Notes under the pieces: model-generated
Told to the model about the DNA's origin: nothing
The model's database searches: none
Seen by the model: only the letters and a program-made list of their open reading frames with translations
Position numbers and translations under genes: made by a program
NCBI GenBank assembly: GCA_021785975.1
Contig: JAJYOE010000015.1
Location: forward strand, 1-36,066
Direction: 5' to 3'
Origin: Bacillota bacterium
GTDB lineage: Bacteria > Bacillota > Bacilli > Alicyclobacillales > SLC66
Length of the DNA: 36,066 nucleotides
Shown here: piece after piece, positions 1-6,411 of the stretch
Position numbering within the stretch: the stretch's first letter is position 1
How the letters are laid out: the number at the start of each line of letters is the position of its first letter

Positions 1-466
1 CGTAGCGCCCACCAAGACCGGTTTCAAAGACTACCAGATCCACCTTATGCGCTGCAAAGTACCAAAGTGCCGCCGCCGTCAACACCTCAAACTCGGTGGG
101 CTCAAGTTCCGGATCATCCGGCATCTTAGCCATCGCCAATTTCACCTGCAACAGTGCCTCTACAAACGATGCTTCTGAGATGATTACTTGGTTGATGCTG
201 ATTCTTTCTTCCAGTTTTCCCAAGTCCGGGGATGTGTATTGCCCTACCCGATACCCATTCCCAATTCCCATGAAAAGCGCAGTGATCATCGCGCAGGTAG
301 ACCCTTTGCCGTTGGTCCCGGCCACATGGATAAAACGAAGGTGGCGTTCCGGATGGTCCAGTCTTACTAGAAGTTCCTGCATCCGCAAAAGCCCTGGCTT
401 AATGCCGAACCTCGACCTGGATTTCAAAAACATATAGGCGTCCTGGGCACTCGCCCATGGGTTCAT
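1..466 (-). CDS. folC: Folylpolyglutamate synthase / dihydrofolate synthase, N-terminal part (cut by window edge)
   Basis: FolC adds glutamate to folates (and usually also to dihydropteroate) in the cytoplasm, using ATP. Only the first 155 residues are in the window; the family is usually about 420-440 long. The Mur-ligase P-loop HVAGTNGKGST is at residues 47-57. It is preceded by the typical N-terminal stretch YMFLKSRSRFGIKPGL and followed by YRVGQYTSPDL. The visible part ends at FETGLGGR, also a family signature. The ATG at 464-466 is the only good start, because a TAG lies five codons upstream in the same frame. It begins 35 bases after the valS stop, so valS and folC are probably one transcription unit, as in Bacillus. 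The assignment is firm; nothing can be said about the C-terminal half. Confidence 0.95.
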   Translation of the reverse strand, partial: MNPWASAQDAYMFLKSRSRFGIKPGLLRMQELLVRLDHPERHLRFIHVAGTNGKGSTCAMITALFMGIGNGYRVGQYTSPDLGKLEERISINQVIISEASFVEALLQVKLAMAKMPDDPELEPTEFEVLTAAALWYFAAHKVDLVVFETGLGGRY

Positions 467-501
467 GATAATCCCATCCTATTCACCACCCTGTCCTGAT
501 G

Positions 502-3168
502 TCACTTTTGCAACCGTGCCATTTCTGCCAGCACTTTTTCACGTCTGTCTTCATACATCGCGAGTTTTTCTTTTTCCTTTTCTACGATGTCCGCAGGCGC
601 TTTGGCCACAAAGGAAGGATTATCGAGTTTTTTTACAAGCCTTGCGACTTCTCCGTCCAGATCTAGCTTCTCCTTATTCAACCTCTCTAGTTCTGCCGCC
701 ACATCCACCAGCCCTGCGAGCGACAAATACACTTCCACCCCCGCGATGACGTTCGTCACCCGCTCTTCAGGTGGATTCGCCGCATGATTAACGGTGACTG
801 ATTCCGCATTGCATAGCCGTTTCACATAAGCCACCGTATCCTGTAACAACGCCTCGTGCGCCGTTTCCGGTTTTAGCACCACTTGCACTTTTTTGGCCGG
901 ATTCACATTCGCCTCGTGGCGTAGGTTGCGCACCGCGCGAATCGTCTCCATCACAAGCGACATCGCATCAAATCCTGCCTGGTCGCGAAGGGTATCAACC
1001 GCCACAGGCCAACTGGCATGCGTGATGGTTTTTCCATCGTGAGGCAAGTGTTGCCAAATTTCTTCCGTCACAAATGGCATAAAAGGATGCAGCAAGCGCA
1101 GTGCCCGGTCAAGCACGTAAACCAGCGTGGCTTTCGTCGGTGCCTTCTCTGCATCCGTTCCTTCGTAGAGCGACACTTTTGAAAGTTCAATGTACCAGTC
1201 ACAAAAATCATTCCAGAAAAACTCGTAGATATCTTTTCCTGCCTCCGCAAACTGATAAGCTTCGATTGTTTGCGTCACTCGCTCGGTGGCTTCCTGCAAT
1301 CGATGCAAAATGTAGCGATCCGCCAGGCTGGTTGGTGCCTGTTCCATTGTCACCACAGTCGTCACGTCTTCCGTGTTCATGATGACGAACCGGGCTGCGT
1401 TCCAAATTTTAGTCACGAGCGACTGCGCCGCATCCACCCGCTCCATGTAAAAACGCATATCCTGCCCCATCGATGCGCCGGTGACCAGCATGAAACGAAG
1501 CGCATCAGCGCTGTACTTACTGATGACGTCCATCGGATCAATCCCGTTGCCAAGGCTTTTCGAGAATTTTCTGCCCTGTGCATCACGCACGAGTCCGTGG
1601 ATCAGCACATCTTGAAATGGCGGCTGTTTGGTAAAGTAAAGCGAGGTAAAAATCATCCGCGCCACCCAAAAGTAGATGATGTCAAACCCGGTCGATAAAA
1701 CGTTGGTAGGAAAATACCTCGCAAAGTCATTACTATTTTTCGGCCAACCCATCGTCGAAAACGGCCACAATGCCGAAGAAAACCACGTATCGAGCACATC
1801 TTCATCCTGATGCAGGTGTGCGCTTCCGCAATGCGTACAGGACGCAGGCGTCTCTCTAGCCACTGTCGTCTCGCCGCAATCATCGCAATACCAGGCGGGT
1901 ATCCGATGCCCCCACCAAAGTTGACGAGAAATGCACCAATCGCGAATATTCTCCAGCCAGTGTTGATAAATTTTGGCGAATCTGTCCGGCACAAAGCGAA
2001 TATCGCCGACATTCACCGCTTCCATCGCAGGCTCCGCGAGCGGCTTCATTTTCACAAACCACTGCGTACTGAGCCACGGTTCCACCACGGTGCCGCAACG
2101 CTCGCAATGCCCCACGGAGTGCACATGCCCTTTTTCCCTCAGTTGTCCATGGGATTTTAACGCCTCGACGACTGCTTTTCTTGCAGCAAAACGTTCCATG
2201 CCCGCAAATTCACCTGCATGGTGATTCAATTTCCCCTCTTTTGTCATCACGTTGATCGAAGGTAAATGATGGCGCTGCCCCACCTCAAAGTCGTTCGGGT
2301 CATGGGCAGGAGTAATTTTAACCGCGCCGGTCCCGAATTCCGGATCCACATACTCGTCTGCAATCACCGGAATTTCGCGATCCACAAACGGCAATTTCAG
2401 CGCCTTTCCGATCAAATGCGCATATCGCTCATCTTCCGGATGCACCGCCACTGCCACATCACCAAACATCGTCTCTGGACGCGTAGTGGCAACGGTTAAA
2501 CTCCCTTCCCCCGAAGCAAAAGGATAATCGACCTCATAGAGCGCGCTTTGTTTTTCTTCATACTCCACTTCAATGTCAGAGAGCGCCGTTCCGCAGCGAG
2601 GGCACCAGTTGATAATGTAATCGCCGCGATAAATCAGCCCGTCTTCATAGAGACGCACAAACACCTCACGCACCGCGTCTGACAGCCCCGGGTCCATCGT
2701 GAAGCGTTCCCTCGACCAGTCGACCGATGCGCCAAGTCGGCGGACCTGCGAGCGAATGACGTTCGCATACTCCTCTTTCCAGGACCACACCCGCTCGACA
2801 AATTTTTCACGCCCCAAGTCGTGCCTAGTCGTCCCGCTTTCTTCCATTATTTTTGCTTCCACACGTGTCTGCGTGGCAATCCCCGCATGGTCCGTCCCCG
2901 GCACCCACAGCGCGTCATATCCCTGCATCCGCTTGAAACGAATCAACATATCCTGATTCGTATTATCGAGCGCATGCCCAAGGTGCAGCACCCCGGTGAC
3001 GTTTGGCGGCGGCATGACAATCGTGTATGGCTTTTTCGATAGGTCTTTCCCCGCTTCAAAAAACCCTTCGCGCACCCACCAGTCGTAAAGCCTAGTCTCG
3101 ATCGCCTCTGCATCATACTTGCCAAGATCACCGTTCATTTTTTCATTCGTTTCAGCTCGTTGAGTCAT
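502..3168 (-). CDS. valS: Valyl-tRNA synthetase
   Basis: This class I aminoacyl-tRNA synthetase charges tRNA-Val with valine and proofreads threonine. It has 888 residues, the usual bacillar length. The HIGH-type signature HLGH is at residues 62-65. The CP1 editing domain spans about 190-350 and includes TTRPETMFGD near 228. Zinc-type cysteine pairs CPRC (189-192) and CDDC/CTHC (428-447) are present. The KMSKS loop reads KFSKS at 534-538. The anticodon-binding domain follows, then a C-terminal coiled coil from about 820. The ATG is preceded by GGGGTGA with 7 bases between; a second ATG at codon 11 is less well placed. A T-box leader lies directly upstream, so expression should respond to uncharged tRNA-Val. 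folC follows. Confidence 0.97.
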   Translation of the reverse strand: MTQRAETNEKMNGDLGKYDAEAIETRLYDWWVREGFFEAGKDLSKKPYTIVMPPPNVTGVLHLGHALDNTNQDMLIRFKRMQGYDALWVPGTDHAGIATQTRVEAKIMEESGTTRHDLGREKFVERVWSWKEEYANVIRSQVRRLGASVDWSRERFTMDPGLSDAVREVFVRLYEDGLIYRGDYIINWCPRCGTALSDIEVEYEEKQSALYEVDYPFASGEGSLTVATTRPETMFGDVAVAVHPEDERYAHLIGKALKLPFVDREIPVIADEYVDPEFGTGAVKITPAHDPNDFEVGQRHHLPSINVMTKEGKLNHHAGEFAGMERFAARKAVVEALKSHGQLREKGHVHSVGHCERCGTVVEPWLSTQWFVKMKPLAEPAMEAVNVGDIRFVPDRFAKIYQHWLENIRDWCISRQLWWGHRIPAWYCDDCGETTVARETPASCTHCGSAHLHQDEDVLDTWFSSALWPFSTMGWPKNSNDFARYFPTNVLSTGFDIIYFWVARMIFTSLYFTKQPPFQDVLIHGLVRDAQGRKFSKSLGNGIDPMDVISKYSADALRFMLVTGASMGQDMRFYMERVDAAQSLVTKIWNAARFVIMNTEDVTTVVTMEQAPTSLADRYILHRLQEATERVTQTIEAYQFAEAGKDIYEFFWNDFCDWYIELSKVSLYEGTDAEKAPTKATLVYVLDRALRLLHPFMPFVTEEIWQHLPHDGKTITHASWPVAVDTLRDQAGFDAMSLVMETIRAVRNLRHEANVNPAKKVQVVLKPETAHEALLQDTVAYVKRLCNAESVTVNHAANPPEERVTNVIAGVEVYLSLAGLVDVAAELERLNKEKLDLDGEVARLVKKLDNPSFVAKAPADIVEKEKEKLAMYEDRREKVLAEMARLQK

Positions 3169-3210
3169 TCACTAATCACCCCTATATCCCATTTAGCATT
3201 ATTGACAAAT

Positions 3211-3247
3211 AAAAAAGCCCTCCATCCTCCTGCAGGACGAAAGGGTC
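3211..3247 (-). terminator. Regulated terminator of the valS T-box
   Basis: Read on the minus strand, an imperfect hairpin built on CCCTTTCGTCC and GGATGGAGGG is followed by CTTTTTT. It lies just after the T-box sequence and about 42 bases before the valS start, the usual place for the competing terminator. Confidence 0.8.
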
Positions 3248-3442
3248 ACTTCCGCGGTACCACCATGCTTTTGCGCCACATAGGCGCAACACTCCGTTCG
3301 CGATAAGGGCGCCGCCCTGACCCCGCGTCGATGCGCACTGGACAACGTTCCACACGCGCTTGCCAAAAGGCTCTCAGTCAAGGCCCTTCTCCCTGTCGAC
3401 CGCTTTCGTGTGTACTCCTTCCGGGGTCACCACATATGTCGT
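3211..3442 (-). promoter_or_regulatory. T-box riboswitch leader of valS
   Basis: On the minus strand the leader carries the T-box signature TGGTGGTACCGCGGAAG (about 3250-3266). A terminator hairpin with a run of T follows. Upstream is a long structured region with a GAGAGCC element (about 3365-3371) typical of Stem I. In T-box leaders, uncharged tRNA pairs with the T-box bulge through its CCA end and stabilises an antiterminator. A GTC triplet at 3319-3321 followed by A is my best candidate for the valine specifier codon, matching the downstream gene; this is a reading by eye, not a fold. The leader starts about 7 bases after a good sigma-A promoter. Confidence 0.92.
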
Positions 3443-3448
3443 TAGAAT

Positions 3449-3477
3449 ATTCTAGCCCGCAGCATTCAAGGTGTCAA
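3449..3477 (-). promoter_or_regulatory. Sigma-A promoter of valS-folC
   Basis: TTGACA (3477-3472), a 17-base spacer and TAGAAT (3454-3449) on the minus strand: a perfect -35, a five-of-six -10 and ideal spacing. Predicted transcription start is near 3442, at the beginning of the T-box leader. Confidence 0.85.
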
Positions 3478-3494
3478 ATCTTCTTACGCAAGCC

Positions 3495-4028
3495 CTAACG
3501 TTTTTTGCGTTTTTTCTTATGTACTCGTACGACATTGCCATCTTTGTCAATGCGATAGCGATCCTTATGCTGCTCCGCAATTTCGCGAACTCGCTTGCTG
3601 CTAGATTCTGTTTCGCGCTTTGTGGTGTATTTGTCCGTCCACTTTGCCACAAGTGTGGATAACCATGCGGTAGCAATCGACCCAATCGTGTACTCGATGA
3701 GAAACGGACCGACGCCGTTTAATACGGGCATGTACTTCGCGGTATCAAAAATAAAAAGCAAAGCGAGCGCAATGATGCCGCTGAGAATCCCCGCCACCGC
3801 TCCTTGCCAGATCCGCTGCGTTTTGACACGAGGCACGACGAGATACGGCGTCAGGAGCATCGGCAAGCCAACTCCCACATTGAGATTGCCAAGTGCCGGT
3901 CCCTTGCCAAACCAGGCGATGGCAGCCCCTATCACGCCAAGCGCAAGTGCCACATAGCCAATCATTTTATAGCGCCAGCCCTCTGGCAGCGCTTTTTGCC
4001 TTCTGTCCAACTGATCACCTGCATTCAT
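3495..4028 (-). CDS. Unknown four-helix membrane protein with a basic C-terminal tail
   Basis: I do not recognise this family. The protein has about 177 residues and four likely membrane helices (around MIGYVALALGVIGAAIAWF, VGVGLPMLLTPYLVV, GAVAGILSGIIALALLFIF and VGPFLIEYTIGSIATAWL). A charged tail rich in K, R and E ends in HKKKRKKR, which should lie in the cytoplasm. The longest ORF starts at 4082, upstream of an extended -10 element, so I use the ATG at 4028. No Shine-Dalgarno precedes that ATG. A TTG six codons on does have AGGTGA before it and may be the real start. The gene lies just upstream of the valS promoter on the same strand and probably forms its own unit. Confidence 0.7.
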   Translation of the reverse strand: MNAGDQLDRRQKALPEGWRYKMIGYVALALGVIGAAIAWFGKGPALGNLNVGVGLPMLLTPYLVVPRVKTQRIWQGAVAGILSGIIALALLFIFDTAKYMPVLNGVGPFLIEYTIGSIATAWLSTLVAKWTDKYTTKRETESSSKRVREIAEQHKDRYRIDKDGNVVRVHKKKRKKR

Positions 4029-4059
4029 TTTCAAGCTGTTAAATAAGCGTAATATGATA

Positions 4060-4068
4060 ATTATACCA
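4060..4068 (-). promoter_or_regulatory. Extended -10 promoter for the four-helix membrane protein
   Basis: Minus strand TGGTATAAT: a perfect TATAAT with the TGn extension. I see no good -35 at 17 bases. Predicted start is near 4053, giving a leader of about 25 bases to the ATG at 4028. Confidence 0.55.
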
Positions 4069-4069
4069 T

Positions 4070-4100
4070 AAAAAAAGCGCACTCGGTTCCCCTAATGCGC
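4070..4100 (-). terminator. Rho-independent terminator downstream of the SpoVID-like gene
   Basis: Minus strand GCGCATT, a 10-base loop, then AGTGCGC and seven T (7 base pairs including one G-T). It lies 240 bases beyond the stop of the LysM gene and directly before the next promoter on the same strand. It most likely insulates the two units. Confidence 0.65.
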
Positions 4101-4159
4101 GAACTTTTCTGTCATGACCGGCATAGGTTAGCGTTGAAAAGTAACTGGAGGCTACGCCG

Positions 4160-4324
4160 ATGCCTGGATTTTTTTACGCCCTTGCTCGATTTGCGAAGGT
4201 CATTTTGCTTGGCTGCATCTTCCTCACCATGCTGCAAATGTTGTTTTATCCGTCCATCATCATACTGATGATTTTGGCGGGACTGATCACTGTCATGGTG
4301 ATTTTTTTCCTTGAAGTCAAATAG
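4160..4324 (+). CDS. Small hydrophobic protein, 54 residues (hypothetical)
   Basis: A short ORF missing from ordinary length cut-offs. It starts at ATG with GGAGG 8 bases upstream (4147-4151), a good Shine-Dalgarno. The product starts MPGFFYALARFAKVILLGC and carries two hydrophobic segments (about residues 12-28 and 31-50) separated by YPS. It ends FFLEVK. That pattern fits a two-helix membrane hairpin. It lies opposite the 3' flank of the SpoVID-like gene, in the gap between two minus-strand units. The overlapping minus-strand frame is highly polar and low in plausibility. I recognise no family and see no strong promoter, so real expression is uncertain. Confidence 0.5.
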   Translation: MPGFFYALARFAKVILLGCIFLTMLQMLFYPSIIILMILAGLITVMVIFFLEVK

Positions 4325-4340
4325 TGAAGCAGCACCTATT

Positions 4341-5627
4341 CTACCTGACCGGAATATACAAAATATCACCCGGTGTCACATAATCCGATGGCAGGTGATT
4401 CACCATGAGCAATTCAGTCATCTGCACATGATAGTAGCCCGCAATTTCTTCCAACGTCTCTTCCGCTTGAACGATCCGGTATTTGAGCGTATACCTGCTA
4501 TCTCCCGCAGGAATGGACAGCGTCTTCCAAAACCACTCCGCCGCCGTCATCATCTGTTCTGACTGATCCGGAACGGCGTTATAGGAGGCTTGCGGGGTCT
4601 CCGCTTCCTCCACGATCAGCGATTTTGTCATCTCCAGCACCATTTCGGATTCCTGGCGATGTTCTGTCACCACCGCTTCTGGTTCAGGAAAAATAGGGAC
4701 CTGTTCCTCTTTCTCCAGATCAGTTCTGGTCTCATTTGGCACCATGGTTTCGCTATGTTGACTGTCTGCTTTTTCCTTGAAATCTGCCGGCACATCCCAT
4801 TGCGGCGCAGAATCTTCTACCGAGCGCGTTGCCATGAACTCATTCTGTTCCGTGTCATGATTCCACTCGACTTGATCAACTGCTTGCAGTGGCACATCAT
4901 CGATGGCTGATGAGTCATCTGAACCGTGAAACGCTCGATCGGCACCTTGCAATTGTTTTTTCCAGCCCACTTCAGAAAACGAATCGTCAGACTCAAACAC
5001 CTTTTCCTGTCTCACAGCTTCAGGTGCTTCCGTTTCTACCATCGTTTCTTCATCCACTGGTTCATCCATCGCTTCTTCATACTGTTGTGGCTCAAACTTA
5101 AATTCCTGGGCGCCGCAAGTGACGATCGCGCCCCCTTCAGCCGACAAACCTTCCACGAGCATAAGTGCCTCAAGATGCAACCAGCCCGGTCCGAGAATCT
5201 CGACCTCGAGTTCCGGCACCTGCACCTTCACGCTCAGCATCCCAGGAATTTGAGCGTACACAGGTACCATCACCTCATAGGGCAGGCGATGCTCTACATG
5301 CTCCACTTGTGCTTCTCCCGCCACCATCTCCTCTCGTTCCAAATAGGCGGATATTAAAATGTTCCCCTCAAGAAACAACTGCTCACCACGCTGCTCAAAC
5401 GTGGTCACTTCAGTATAAGCAGAATATTGATCGATCCGTTCATTGCCATGCACCGCATCCATAAACACCTGTTGATCAAGGAAAAGATCAAACATCGGTT
5501 GGTCCGTCCGTTCCTCCAACAGCCATCCCTCCCACCGCCAAACCTTTTCCGAATAACCATACGCATGAACTTGTGATTCTATTCCAGATCGATTAGTTAG
5601 AACGCTTACTTTCCATACCAGATACAA
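4341..5627 (-). CDS. spoVID: SpoVID-like spore coat morphogenetic protein with C-terminal LysM domain
   Basis: SpoVID links the spore coat scaffold to the forespore surface and is needed for coat encasement. This 428-residue protein has the same plan. An N-terminal beta-rich domain spans about 1-185. A long, very acidic, low-complexity middle rich in E, D and Q follows. A LysM domain occupies the last 45 or so residues (YRIVQAEETLEEIAGYY to GDILYIPVR). Known SpoVID proteins have an N-terminal coat-targeting domain, acidic middle and terminal LysM, and sit beside the hemAXCDBL operon and valS, as here. The start is uncertain: TTG at 5627 overlaps the preceding small gene by 22 bases, and no ATG occurs for over 40 codons. 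Sequence similarity to SpoVID was judged by architecture and synteny only. Confidence 0.75.
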   Translation of the reverse strand: MYLVWKVSVLTNRSGIESQVHAYGYSEKVWRWEGWLLEERTDQPMFDLFLDQQVFMDAVHGNERIDQYSAYTEVTTFEQRGEQLFLEGNILISAYLEREEMVAGEAQVEHVEHRLPYEVMVPVYAQIPGMLSVKVQVPELEVEILGPGWLHLEALMLVEGLSAEGGAIVTCGAQEFKFEPQQYEEAMDEPVDEETMVETEAPEAVRQEKVFESDDSFSEVGWKKQLQGADRAFHGSDDSSAIDDVPLQAVDQVEWNHDTEQNEFMATRSVEDSAPQWDVPADFKEKADSQHSETMVPNETRTDLEKEEQVPIFPEPEAVVTEHRQESEMVLEMTKSLIVEEAETPQASYNAVPDQSEQMMTAAEWFWKTLSIPAGDSRYTLKYRIVQAEETLEEIAGYYHVQMTELLMVNHLPSDYVTPGDILYIPVR

Positions 5628-5879
5628 ACCCCATCTTCATTAGTTGCCTGATACTTACATTTACTGAATTCACTCTTCAATCCAAAAGGAATCAGTTGCC
5701 CTTCGGAGGAAAATCGGCATGCTCCTACACACTCTTTGGGAATATTTTTCTTATATAATAGCGGATAATTAAGCTTATATTTTACATAAAAAAGATGCTG
5801 TAATAAACAAACTGTCAGCAACATGATTAAGATGAAAAGAAATATCAGTAAATACGTGACGTATCACCCGCCTATTCAT
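5606..5879 (-). pseudogene. Small membrane-anchored cysteine-containing protein, apparent frameshift near its start
   Basis: An intact frame from the ATG at 5824 gives 72 residues with a hydrophobic start, a basic turn (YVKYK) and four cysteines (ECVGAC, SKCKY, GVCIW). That ATG has no Shine-Dalgarno. The same frame stays open and hydrophobic for 13 more codons upstream (TYLLIFLFILI) with no usual start codon. Shifted by one base, an ATG at 5879 has AGGGAAG 8 bases before it and encodes a basic leader, MNRRVIRHV. Joining the two frames near 5852-5858 gives a classic anchor of basic residues plus one membrane helix in a protein of about 91 residues. This could be a real mutation or a sequencing error. 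The stop at 5606 overlaps the TTG of the SpoVID-like gene, suggesting coupling. Family unknown. Confidence 0.5.
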
Positions 5880-5925
5880 TACCAGTACTTCCCTAATGAA
5901 CATCGTACATTTGCAATACCATATC

Positions 5926-5937
5926 GTGAATATTCAC
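5926..5937. promoter_or_regulatory. Perfect 12-bp palindrome, candidate operator
   Basis: GTGAATATTCAC is a perfect palindrome in the AT-rich region between the small minus-strand gene (start 5879) and the plus-strand gene at 6110. It is about 47 bases upstream of the small gene's ATG, where a promoter or operator would be expected. I cannot name a regulator. Confidence 0.3.
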
Positions 5938-6041
5938 TTTTAGATGCAAAAAATAGGTTTAAATGAGCTGAATTACTTATATTGGTTGCCATAAATATAC
6001 AGATAAATCAATTCTTATTCCATAAAATAAGGAGTGTTATT

Positions 6042-6079
6042 TTGACATATAGATGACATTCCATTCAATTTGTTATGAT
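6042..6079 (+). promoter_or_regulatory. Probable promoter region of the 75-residue gene, with a TGACAT direct repeat
   Basis: TATGAT at 6074-6079 is a good -10. The perfect TTGACA at 6042-6047 is 26 bases away, too far to pair with it. A closer ATGACA at 6053-6058 leaves a 15-base spacer. TGACAT occurs twice, at 6043-6048 and 6054-6059, exactly 11 bases apart, as in tandem activator sites. Confidence 0.35.
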
Positions 6080-6109
6080 AAGTAAAAGGCTTTTTAAGGG
6101 GGGATTAGA

Positions 6110-6337
6110 TTGGATATGGTGACGCAACTGCTCTACAGTTATGCCCGCACATTTGCAAAATGGGAAGCCACAAAGGAACATAGCTATAAAAAAACACTGG
6201 GTATGTTTCGGATGCGCTTAAAAAACGAAGGAATTATGGTACACAGTGTAAAAGATGACGGTGAATTCTATTTGCTAGAATTAGAAGTTAATGGACAGTC
6301 AAAATTGGAACGGTTACAAAAAACGGCGAATCAATAA
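6110..6337 (+). CDS. Hypothetical protein, 75 residues
   Basis: I do not recognise this protein. It starts at TTG with a very strong Shine-Dalgarno, AAGGGGGG (6096-6103), 6 bases upstream. An ATG two codons later is an alternative. The sequence looks like a small soluble alpha/beta domain. A helical N-terminal half (LYSYARTFAKWEATKEHSYKK) is followed by two probable strands (GIMVHSVKDDGEFYLLELEV) and a short polar helix. There is no signal peptide or metal motif. It faces the convergent efflux pump gene and is preceded by 230 bases of AT-rich DNA on the other side. The gene is likely real because of its ribosome binding site and normal codon use; the function is unknown. Confidence 0.7.
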   Translation: MDMVTQLLYSYARTFAKWEATKEHSYKKTLGMFRMRLKNEGIMVHSVKDDGEFYLLELEVNGQSKLERLQKTANQ

Positions 6338-6411
6338 GACGTCATTGCCCGCAAGATCCGCCGAAAATAGCTTGGAAAGGAAATAATAGAAAAACACTCA
6401 AAAATTGCTCG

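Noticed and set aside
1653-2107. Open frames overlapping valS on both strands
   Set aside because: They lie wholly inside the well-supported valS frame and show no ribosome binding site or family signature.
4318-4345. Possible terminator right after the SpoVID-like gene (AATAGGTG and CACTATT)
   Set aside because: Weak stem with a bulge and no T run; the hairpin at 4070-4100 is a better terminator.
4112-4369. Minus-strand ORF of 85 residues opposite the small hydrophobic gene
   Set aside because: Very polar, repeat-poor composition rich in H, Q, D and K that mirrors the hydrophobic plus-strand frame; no ribosome binding site, and the plus-strand ORF has a good one.
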